Assembly (NCBI GenBank): GCA_026770585.1
Contig: MU646870.1
Coordinates: 114,077-124,583 of the forward strand
Source of the DNA: Baffinella frigidus
Taxonomy: Eukaryota; Cryptophyceae; Cryptomonadales; Baffinellaceae
DNA: 10,507 nt
Direction of reading: 5' to 3'
Part shown: in pieces, positions 1 to 10,150 of the stretch
Layout: each line of letters begins with the position of its first letter
Position numbering within the stretch: position 1 is the first letter of the stretch
Program-made: the position numbers and the translations under genes
Notes under the pieces: model-generated
Told to the model about the DNA's origin: nothing
The model's input: only the letters and a program-made list of their open reading frames with translations
Databases searched by the model: none

Positions 1-281
1 GGGGGTCCTTAGCGGCGTCGGTTTCGGGTTTCGGGATTAGAGTTCAGGGTTTCGGGGTTTCAGGTTTCGGGTTTCGGGTCTCGGGTGTCAGGTGTCGGGT
101 TTCGGGGTTCGGGGTTAGATCGCGTCAGGGTTTAGGGTGTAGTATTTCGGGTTTGGGTTTCGGGTGTAGTGTTTGTGGGGTGGGGTTTGGGGGGTGGGGT
201 TTGCGGTTTGCGGTTTGCGGTTTCAGGTGTCGGGTTTTGGGTTTCGAGTTTCGGGTTTCGGGTTTCGGGTTTCGGGTAGAC
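1..281 (+). repeat. Degenerate telomere-like repeat, TTTCGGG type
   Basis: Mostly TTTCGGG and near variants, with some GGTTTGGG and GGTTTGC units (180-225). No coding island seen. Confidence 0.85.
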
Positions 282-325
282 CTTGACAGCAGCGTCGATG
301 CCCATGATCAGCACTATGTATGGGA
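282..325 (-). pseudogene. Exon 20, copy B, acceptor lost
   Basis: Encodes YIVLIMGIDAAVK with donor AAG|GTCTAC. Compared with copy A it has a two-codon in-frame deletion and a synonymous GCC/GCT change, but the GGCAG acceptor is replaced. Coding-type differences, so it diverged while still constrained. Confidence 0.5.
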
Positions 326-362
326 GACAGCAGAAACGGGTACGAGTTCGGGTACGGGTACT

Positions 363-420
363 CCGTAGCGCTCCGTAGCACCCTACGGGGTACCTACGGT
401 AGGCAACGCCGTAGGGTCCT
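363..420. repeat. CCGTAGGG/CCCTACGG palindromic cluster
   Basis: Several copies of CCGTAG, CCCTACGG and CCGTAGGG in both orientations, able to form nested hairpins. A clean 16-bp version lies at 5831-5846. Confidence 0.6.
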
Positions 421-460
421 ACGCACTACCCGGATCCGTCGCACTACCCGGGGCAGGGAC

Positions 461-511
461 CTTGACGGCAGCGTCGATGCCCATGATGAGGACCAGCACT
501 ATGCACAGCAC
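461..511 (-). CDS. Exon 20, start of membrane helix (copy A, predicted)
   Basis: Acceptor ATCGGCAG, donor AAG|GTCCCT, 51 nt, phase 0 to 0. Reads VLCIVLVLIMGIDAAVK, a hydrophobic stretch that with RSYLAIQ before it would form a transmembrane helix. In a polycystin-like protein this would be the helix after the TOP domain. Confidence 0.6.
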
Positions 512-3500
512 CTGCCGATGTTTCGGGTTCAGAGTTTTTCGGGTATCAGATTTCGGGTATCAGGTTGAGGGGTGAGGGGTGGGGGGTGAGGGTTTGGGGA
601 TTGAGGTTTGGGGTTGTGGTTTGAGAGTTTTGGGTTTAGCGTTTGGGGGTTGGGGGTTGGGGTTTGAGGGTTGGGGTTAGGGGGTTGAGGTTTGGGGTTT
701 TGACTTTCTGCTTTCGGGTGTAGAATTTCTGGTTTCGGGTTTCTGGTTCCGGGTTTCGGGTTTCGGGTTTCTGGTTCCGGGTTTTGGGTTCCGGGTTTCA
801 GGGTTTATGGTTTCGGGTTTCGGTTGGGGTCCACGCCTGGATAGCGAGGTAGGACCGGAGCTGCTCGCCCTCGAGAATCGCATAGTGGTCTAGCCTCACG
901 TCAACCGTGGCCTCGAAGTCTGTTTGAGGACGTGACACGTTAAAACGCAACGGTTGGCTGACGTGGCACGTGAAACCTCAACGGTTGGGGGACATGACAC
1001 GTCAAAACGCAATGATTGGAGGACGTGACACGTCAAAACGCAACGTTTCGGGCTTCGGGCTTCGGATTTCGGGTTTCGGGGTTCGGGTTGTCGAGGTCAA
1101 GGAACCTGGAAGTCCCACCAAACTTACTATTGGAATCAGTTCCCCACCAACCATTAATTAGGGGCCCATTAAGTATTAATTAGGGCCACCTAGCGGTTTG
1201 CTGAGCAATTGGGAGCTGTTCGCCCTAGGATACGGTTTAGGGCGTAGACCAGGGTTGAGGGTCTGGGGTTCACGATATGGTGTGGAGATTCGGCAGTAGG
1301 GGTGCGAAGAGGGTCTAGGGTGTAAATATCAGTCAACTTAAGTGGACACGAACAGGTTATGATTGACCTGGCCAATCCTGGCCATATTGGCCACTTATGG
1401 CGACACGTGGACCTAAGTGGACCGCACTAAGTGGATCCCTCTCAGTGTACCTCCCATGAACTTAAGTTGACACGAACAGGACATGGTGGACCTCCCATGA
1501 AGTTTCAAAGCAAAAGTGGAACCTCCGTTAACTCCAGTAACGTGGAACCTCCGTTTACTCAACTAACGGTGGATACCTCCCATGAAGTCGGCTGTAACTT
1601 CAAGACTTTTACGGTGCAAATTTGATCACGTTGCCCCCCAGAGTCTGGGAGCAACCGAGCCCTCGTAGCTCACTGTGGGGTGGGGGTTAACGGTGGGTCC
1701 AGGGTGGATACCTCCCATGAAGTCGGCCGTAACGGTCATGAGCGACGTTATCCCCGCCCGGGGCGTGAAAAAGACCAAGAAACTGTGGGGTGGAGGTTAA
1801 AGGTGGGTCCAAGGTGGACCTCCCATGAAGTTTCAAAGCAACAGTGGAACCTCCGTTAACTTCAGTAACGTGGAACCTCCGTTAACTTCAGTAAAGTGGA
1901 ACCTCCGTTTACTCAACTAACGGTGGATACCTCCCATGAAGTCGGCCGTAACGGTCATGAGCGACGTTATCCCCGCCCGGGGCGTGAAAAAGACCAAGAA
2001 AAGCTTCACCTAGAATATGGTTTGGGGTTTAGGGTGTGAGGGTTCGGGATTGGGGTACAGGGTTTAGGGTTTGGGGGTTGGGGAGTTGGGTACAGGGTTT
2101 AGGGTGCAGTAAAAAAATCGGGTTTAGGGTTTGGGGGTTGGGGAGTTGGGTACAGGGTTTAGGGTGCAGTAAAAAAGACCAGGAAAAGCTTCATAATGAG
2201 TGTAGGGTTTAGGGTTGAGGGTTTAGGGTGGAAGGATGTATGGTGTAGGATGTAGGGTGAAAGGGTAAAGGGCTGAGGGTTCAGGGAGTATGTTTCAGGG
2301 TTCAGGATGAAAGGGTGTGGTTCAGGATGAAAGGGTGTGGTTCAGGATGAAATAATGTGGTTCAGGATGAAAGGGTGTGGGGCATACCACCAGCCCTGGC
2401 AGGTTGCTCAAATCGAGAATGGCTCAAGTAAATTCCTTCGGGAACCTTACCTTTGCGATTTGAGGAACCTCCCATGGCTGGTGGTACCGTTTTAGGGTTC
2501 AGGATGAAAGGGTTCAGGATGAAAGGGTGTGGTTCAGGATGAACGGGTGTGGTTCAGGATGAAATAATGTGGTTCAGGATGAAAGGGTGTGGGGCATACC
2601 GCCAACCCTGGCAGGATGCTCAAATCAAGAATGGCTCAAGCAAATTCCTTCGCAAATTCCTGCGGGAACCTTAACTTGACGATTTGAGGAACCTCTCATG
2701 GCTGGTGGTACCGTAGACGACATGGAATCGATGAAGGATAGGGTGAAAAGTTGTAGGGCTCAGGGTTCAGGGCGTACGCTTCAGTGTTCAGGATGAAAGG
2801 GTGTGGTTCAGGATGAGAGGGTGTGGGGTTCAGGATAAAAGGGTGTGGTTCAGGATGAAACGGTGTGGTTCAGGATGGAAGGGTTCAGGATGAAAGGGTT
2901 CAGGATGAAAGGGTTCAGGATGAAAGGGTTCAGGAGAAAAGGGTTCAGGATAAAAGGGTTCAGGAGAAAAGGGTTCAGGAGGATGAGAGGGTTCAGGATG
3001 AAAGGGTTCAGGATGAAAGAGTTCAGGATGAAAGGGCAAACCGTGGACGACATAGAGTCGATGAAGGAGTCTGTTCCCGTGATCCTCCCGTCACGAAACA
3101 GAAACGGGGAATCTGCGATGAGGATACCCTTCAGCCGGTTTCTGCCGCGATCCTCTGCACCGGGGGGGGGGGCTGAATGTGATCCGAAAGGAAGCATGGC
3201 TTTTCTGCAGAACCAGTTCCGGTGTCCGCCTATGTTGGGAGCTCGAAAAACCTAAAGGACCTAAAGGATGGCGGGAGGGTGTGGGGGTTAGGGTTCATGC
3301 TTTGACGTTCCCGAACAATCCCTTCTCGTTTCCTCTGTCGGCAGCGCACAACAAGAACCAACCCCCAAACCCCGGACCCCAGACCCTAAACCACAAAACC
3401 GAAACCTGTGATTGAGTATAGGATGTCCCCGTAGCCCGTCTCGGTCCCGAATTCGAGCGCATCCAGTGAGAACTTCGCCCACGTCGCAGACCTGATCAAA

Positions 3501-6500
3501 TCGAGGTTGGAGTGTGAGGCATTTGCGTCGTACAGAGCTTCGAATTCGTTTTCTGGACGAGGGAACTGGCTCAAGGTCCAGCCTCGATTTGAACCACTTT
3601 GGCGGGAGGTCCCGAACTCAAGGGTTTACGGCCCACTCACAACCACGCAAGAGTGTAGGGCAGAGTGACCCACAGGAGAAATAGTAGAATTCTACTATTT
3701 CTTAAGTTCATAAGTGGACATTCTTCCCACAGAAAAATCGAAATTTCGGAAAGTTGTTACAAATTCCGTGTGAACTGGCTTGTTTTCCCAGGTCTTCCCT
3801 ACACTCTTGCGTGGAAGGCTACGATGAACCGGAATTCAGCGTCCTTTTCTTAGGTGTGTACCGAGATTGATCACGTATCCCCCCCCCGGATATCCAGGGA
3901 GTTAGGTTCATCGTCTCGGTCCCGAATGTAACAGCATCGAGAGAGAACTTCGCCCACGTCGCAGACCCGTCCGGAGGTGTGTGTTGACGTAGGGATTAGG
4001 GTTGGGGTGTGAGGTTAAGAGTTGAGGGCTGGGGGCTTAGGTTTTAGGGATTAGAGTTTTAAGGTTTATGGTTTAGGGTTCAGGGTTTTAGGGTTTGAGA
4101 GTTGAGGGTTTAGGATTTAGGGTTTAGGGTTAAGGGTTCCAAAGATCAGGGTTTAGGGTTTGAAAGTTTAAGGTTTAGGGTTTAGGGTTTAGGGTTTGAA
4201 AGTTTAGGGTTTTGTGTTTAGGGTTTAGGGTTTGAAAGTTTAGGGTTTCGGGTGCAGGGTGGTTACTCGTTGCCCGGACAGGCCAGCGTCTTCTCGGGGT
4301 TCGTGATAATCTCCTTGAGGGTTTAACGTTTAAGATTTATGTTCAGGATTTAACGTTTAGGGCTTAGGGTTTAGGGTTTTGGGTTGAGGGTTTAGGGTTG
4401 AGGGTTGAGGGTTTCAAAGTTCAAAGTTTAGGGTTGGAAAGTTCAGCGTGTAGGGTGTAAGGTGTAGGGTGTAGGGTGTAGGGTGTAGGGTGTAGGTTGT
4501 AGGGTGTAGGGTGTAGGGTGTAGGGTGTAGGGTGTAGGGTGTAGGGTGTAGGGTGTAGGGTGTAGGGTATAGGGTATAGGGTGTAGGGTATAGGTTGTAG
4601 GGTGTAGGGTGTAGGGTGTAGGGTGTAGGGTGTAGGGTGTAGGGTGTAGGGTGTAGGGTGTAGGGTATAGGGTGGTTACTCGTTGCCCGGGCAGGCCAGC
4701 GTCTTCTCGGGGTTCGTCATTATCTCCTGGTTTAGGTTTTAGGATTCAGGGTTGAGGGTTGAGGGTTTAGAGCTTAGGGTTTAGGGTTTAGGGTTTAGGG
4801 TTTAGGGTTTAGGCTTCAGGGTTTAGGGTTCAGGGTTTAGGGTTCGGGTTTCAGGGTTGAGAGATGACCGGCTCGCACTCGAACGGCGACGCGCACACGT
4901 CCTCAACAACCTGCAAGATCGGGCAAAAATTGTGTTAGCATAATTGTATTAGGGGTTAGGGTTCGGGGTTTGGGGTCTGGGTTTAGGGGTTCGGGTTCTA
5001 CGCAAAAAAGAAATCCAATCTTGCAGTGGGAGGTGAGGAGGAACTCAGTCAAGACGCCGAAAGTTGACGATGCTGGTGCTAACCTGTCGACTTTTGGCAT
5101 TGCGGATTCAGGTGATTGTTTTTGTCCTCACCTTGTTGTGGGACGTGGAGAGGAACCCAAAAGTTGACGGTGCTGGTTTAGGGATTAACGCTGAGCCAGA
5201 TGCAGTGCCTCTGAACCCAGAAACGCCAAACCGGGCTTAGGGTTCAGGTCCCTAACACTGAACCCGTCAACTTTTGGCATTGTATGATCATTGTAAATTT
5301 GATTATTATAAATTCAAATTGAGGGTTGGTTTGACCTTGTCGTGGGACGTGGAGAGGAACTCAGTGGAGAAGTTGAAAGGACACTCGTTCGAAGGGTTGC
5401 GCCGCGTCTGGAAAATGATCGGCGCGGAGAGGAGCGTCGACCGCGGCGAGAAGTCGTCTTTCTCTACCTGAAATATTCGCCGCCCATCTATTATTTGTAC
5501 TGCGAATCGGCCACTTTGAATGAGAATGCGTAAAAATAATTGACTTTGACGTTAGATTGACGTGCTCCTGGAGCACGGGTTAAGCCGCGTCTGGAAGATG
5601 GTCGGCGAAAAGTCGTCTTTGTCAACTTGAGTAGGTGTGCTTGTGAGTTTGTGTGACTGTATGGTTTGTTTGTTGGACGGTGCTTTTTGTGTAGGATGTT
5701 TATCTTTTTTTGTTCAGGACGGTGTTTTTTGCGTAGGAACGATGTTTTCGATCGACCAGCGCGGCGAGAAGACGTCCTTTTCCTCCTGCAACGAAGAGAT
5801 TTCTTCATTACCTAACCCATACACGAATCGTCCGTAGGGCCCTACGGTAAGCCGTTCGTTGGGACGTAGACGGGGCGCAACGCAATGGTGTTTTGCGTGT
5901 GAGACGGTGTTTTGCGGGGAGCGGGGAAAGTGGTGTTTCTTCCACATTTTGGAACATCCCTGGATAGGAACGATCCACTCGAGAATGGATAGGAACGATC
6001 CACTCGAGAATGAATATCCTATTGATATGTGGGATTGTAAATATTTGTACCAGGATAAGGTGTTCCAACCTCGTGACTGGCCAATATATGGCTAGTTACG
6101 TGACCAATCAACGAAAGTTACTATACAAATACCCACTTTTAAAAGCACATTGGTTTTAAATAGGCCCCACTAGCATTCTCGCGTGGATTGTCTTGTTTGT
6201 GCCCAGGGCACTTTTTGTGTGAAGGACGGACCTGGATCTTGGAATTCATCTCGCGCTCCTGCTTCGTGACTTGCGGCCAACGTATTTTTGTGTGTTTTGT
6301 GTAGGACGGACCTAGATATTTTGTTTTGTGTAAGACGAACCTGGATCTTGGAATTCATCTCGCGCTCTTGCTTTGTGACTTGCGGCCCCCACCGCACCGA
6401 CATCTCCTTGTGGTTGGCTGGGTTCGGGTTTGGGAATTAGGGTTTGGGGTTTGAGGTGTCGGTTTCGGGGTTTCGGGTTTCGGGTTTAGGGTTTAGGGCT

Positions 6501-9500
6501 GGACCGTAGTAAAGCTCCTGAACCGTCGAGAAGGGAAGCGCCTCTGGGATCAACCTGGTTCAGGAGGATTGCGGTTTAGGGTTTGGGGTTTAGGGTTTAG
6601 GGTTTAGGGTTTAGGGTTGAGATTTTAGGGTTGCGGGTTTAGAGTTCAGGGTGCAGGGTGCAGGGTGCAGGGTGCAGGGTGCCGGGTGCAGGGTGTAGGG
6701 TGCAGGGTGCAGGGTGCAGGGTGCAGGGTGCAGGGTGCAGGGTTCAGGGTTGAGGTTTGAGGGTTGAATGGTCAGGGTGCAGGTTGCAGGGTGCAGGGTG
6801 CAGGGTTGAGGTTTTAGGTTGGAGTGTTTAGAATTCCGGGTTCAGGGTTTAGGGTTTAGGGTGGATGGTTCAGGGTTTAGGGTTTGGGAGTTCGAGTTAA
6901 CGCTAAGCCGAATGCAGTGCCTCTGAACCCCGAAATGCCAAAGCCTGAGCCGTAAACCCTAACCCTAAGCGGGCTGTGGCACACGGATCACATGCATCCT
7001 ACCCTACACCCTACACCCTACACCCTACACCCTACACCCTAAACCCTAAATCCTACACCCCACACCCTACACCCTACACCCTAAACCCTAAACCCCAAAT
7101 CTTACACCCCACACCCTACACCTCGCACCCTACACCCTACACCTTAAACCGTCAACCCCAACCCCTATACCCTACACCCCACACCCTACACCCTACACCC
7201 CACACCCTGCACCCTGCACCCTAAACCCTACCCTACACCCTACAACCTACACCCCAAACCCTACACCCCAAGCTTCAAGCTCTAAAACCCAAACTCAAAA
7301 CCCTACATCCAAAACCCAAACCCTGAACGCTCACATGATGGGGGAGATGAGCATGGGCTGGTTGATCTCGATCGCGTTGAAGAACGACATCTCGTCATAG
7401 TAGCACATCGGCATCGTCCTGCCGAAATATTCGTGAATACTCCATACGTCAACTGCCGAGGATTTCGTGAATAACCCATCACCCCCAGATCCAGGTCCGT
7501 CCTATACGCAAAACACCAAACACCGTCCTACACACAAAACACACGATATCGATCGCGTTGAAAAACGACGCCTCGTTATAGTAGCACATCGGCATCGTCC
7601 TACCGGGGTTTCGGTCACGAAACTGGGGCGAGAGATCGGTTTTCAAGGAGGATGCGAACGGTCAGTACTGACAGAAACGTGCGTTTGTACAGGGATTTCA
7701 GGATTCGGGTCTGGGGTCTATTTTTATGGTTTAGGGCTTACAGTTTGGGGTTTAGGGTTTAGGGTTTAGGGTTTAGGGTTTAGGGTTTAGGGTTTAGGGT
7801 TTAGGGTTTAGTACCCTTCCTCGTAGTTCTGGGCGCCCGAGGTGACGACGCGCGTGCCTGGTTGAGGGTTCCGGGTTTAGGGTTTAGGGGTTAGGGGTTA
7901 GGGGTTATAAGGTTTAGGGTTTAGGGTTTAGAGGTTAGGGTTTGGGGTTTAGGGTTGAGGGTGTGTGCCTGCGTCGGAAGAGCGCCGCGAGATCGAGAGG
8001 AAAGTCCTGGTTCCGGGTTTCTGGTATTCATGTTTTCGGGTATTTATGGTTTCGGGTATTTAAATTTTCGGGTAGTTATGGCTTTGGTGATTTTGGGGGT
8101 TGGGGGACCACGAGGAACGTCCTGGGGGGGAAGCGAGGTTTAATAAATTGTCAAACACGACCACGAAAAGCCAGAGGGCACGTTCTGGTTCCGTGTTCCG
8201 GGTTTCGGGTTTGGGGTTCGGGGTTTTGGGGTTGGAATTGAGGTTTGGGGTTTGGGGTTTGGGGTTTGGGGTTTGGGCGTTGGGGCTTAGGGTTTGCTGT
8301 TTGGGGGTTGGAGTTTGAAGTTAGAGGATACCAGCCAGAGGTTTCCGCGGCCTTCATCTCGATGTTTTCGAAGTCAAACTGGGTGTAGGGTTTGGGGTTG
8401 AGGGGTTGGGGTCTACGGTTTACGGTTGACGGTTGACGGTTTAGGGCTTAGGGTTTAGGGTTTAGGGTTTAGGGTTTAGGGTTCAGGGTTCAGGGTTTAG
8501 GTTTTAGGGTTCATGGTTGAGGGTTGAGGGTTCAGGGTGCACCTGGCCGCTGAACTGGCACTTTGTGAAGATGCGCACCTCCCCGTTCGGGTTCAGCGAT
8601 TTCCCCCACGATACCTGGTATGGGGTTGGGGTGTAGGGGTTTATGGGGTTTAGTTTATGGTTGGTAGTTTATGGGGTTGGTGGGCCAGGGTTGAGGATTA
8701 GGGGTTTGTGGTTTAGGGGTTACAGAATTGGGTTTCGGGGTTGGGGTGTAGGGGTTTATCGGGTTGGTGGGCGGGGGTTTAGGATTAGGAGATTTGGGGT
8801 TTAGGGGTCAGAGGTTTGGAGTTTCTAGCTCAGCCCCACTTCAATTTGGGTTCATAGATACATCGCCCCCCCCGAAATTTTACACGAAAATTTCAGGGGG
8901 GGGGGGGTCACAGTTCACCAGTGAAAATTGGGGGGGAGGGGTTGAAATATTTTCGAGCCCAAATTGAACTGGGACAGAGCTAGGTGTAAGGGTTTGACCT
9001 GGTCTTGCGGCAGTTTAGGGTTTAGGGTTTGAGTTTCAGGGGTTAGGGGTTTGGGTTTTGGTGACCTGGGGTTGCGGGGGGGACAGGGTCCCGTAGTAGT
9101 GGATGCCCGGGAAAAACCTGGTTTGGCTTAGGGTTTAGGGTTCGAGATTCAACCCCCCCTAACCCCGGGGCTAGGGTTTGGGGTTTGGGGTTTGGGGTCT
9201 AGGGTTTGGGGTTTAGGGTTTAGGGTTTCGGGTTCTAGCGTTTAGGATTTGGGCTGGGGGTTTGGAGTTTTGGGTTTGGGGTTTGGGGTTTGGGGGTTGG
9301 GGGTTGGGGTTTGGGGTTTGGGGTTTGGGTTCGGAGTTTCGTGTTTGGTGTTTCGGGCTTCGTGTTTCCGGCTTAGGCTTTAGGGTTCGGGGGGTACTTC
9401 TTCGAGGTCGAATGCAGCGATCCTGTCCCGGGTCTCCGTTTTCGTGTTTTGGTTTTCCGGCTTGGGGTCCAAGGCTTTTTGTTGTGCATTTCTTCGAGGT

Positions 9501-10105
9501 CGGTGTAGCTTAGGGCCTAGGGTTTCAGGGTTTTCGGGTGCAGTTCTTCGAGGTCGGATGCAGAGAGCCTGTCCCTGTCGGCTGCACCGTAGGGTGCATT
9601 TCTTCGAGCCTAGGGTTTAGAGTTTCAGGGGTTTCGAGTGCACCTTTTCGAGGTCGGGTGCCGCGATCCTTGTCCCGGCTGGGTTTCGGGTTTCGGGTTT
9701 GGGCTTTCGGGTCTCGGGGCACGTCACATCCTCTTGGGGACCCGTGAGGACTTCTCGAGTAGCACCGTGGCGCCACTCGAGAAGGTGGAAGAGGTGATGA
9801 CTAGGGTTCGGGGTGCACCTCTTTGAGGTCGGGTGCAGCGATCCTGTCCCTGTAGGCCGCACCCACATCGCCATTGTGAAGTCCTGCTCTGGGGCGTGGG
9901 GGTGAGGGGTTGGGGGTTTGGGGTTGGGGTTTGGGGGAGTTGGGTTTGGGTTATGTGGGGAGGGTTTCGGGTGTAGGGTCTATGGTTCAGGCTTGAGGCT
10001 TCAGGGTTTCGGGGTTATGGGTTCGGGTTGAAGGATAAGGATTTGCGGTTTAGGGTTGAGGGTTGAGGGTTGAGGGTTGAGGGTTTAGGGTTTAGGGTTT
10101 AGGGT

Positions 10106-10150
<45 letters not shown>

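Larger units (their letters stand above)
2295..3035 (+). repeat. GGTTCAGGATGAAAG minisatellite
   Basis: Tandem 15-19 bp units, (G)GTTCAGGATGAAAGGG with optional TGT, interrupted by two foldback elements and a copy of the exon 15 end. Most regular at 2875-3035. The open frames here (GFRMKGFRMK, FILNPFILNP) are repeat translation. Confidence 0.85.

Noticed and set aside
153-568. Open frames on the + strand with Gly-Phe-Arg-Val periodicity
   Set aside because: They are translations of TTTCGGG heptamers; no start context, domain or splice support.
677-883. Minus-strand open frame rich in NPKPETRNPKPETR
   Set aside because: Repeat translation; the true coding frame in the overlapping island (837-919) is a different one.
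928-1045. CRISPR array
   Set aside because: Only four imperfect units with no unique spacers, in eukaryote-like DNA.
2172-2194. MKLFLVFFT as start codon plus signal peptide of a new gene
   Set aside because: It is a truncated copy of exon 16 and ends in repeat after nine codons. Exon 16 itself has GTG in place of ATG and continues the frame of exon 15.
2830-3197. Overlapping open frames on both strands with GFRMKGFRMK or FILNPFILNP
   Set aside because: Products of the 15-bp minisatellite. Only the part above 3042 (minus strand) is kept, as exon 15.
4267-4726. Forward-strand reading GYSLPGQASVFSGFVIIS of the exon 13 twins
   Set aside because: All three differences are synonymous here too, since third positions coincide on both strands. 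The minus strand has better borders and fits the gene's strand and phase.
5561-5577. Rho-independent terminator
   Set aside because: No T-run after the hairpin, and the context is not bacterial.
6011-6180. Promoter with CCAAT and TATA-like words
   Set aside because: It lies inside a predicted intron with no gene start on either strand; such words are expected in AT-rich sequence.
6976-7224. Pro/Thr/His/Tyr-rich open frame on the + strand
   Set aside because: Translation of the inverted CCCTACA repeat; no other coding evidence.
9801-9818. An 18-bp intron joining exon 2 to the island at 9742-9800
   Set aside because: Far too short for a spliceosomal intron, and the frame does not match.
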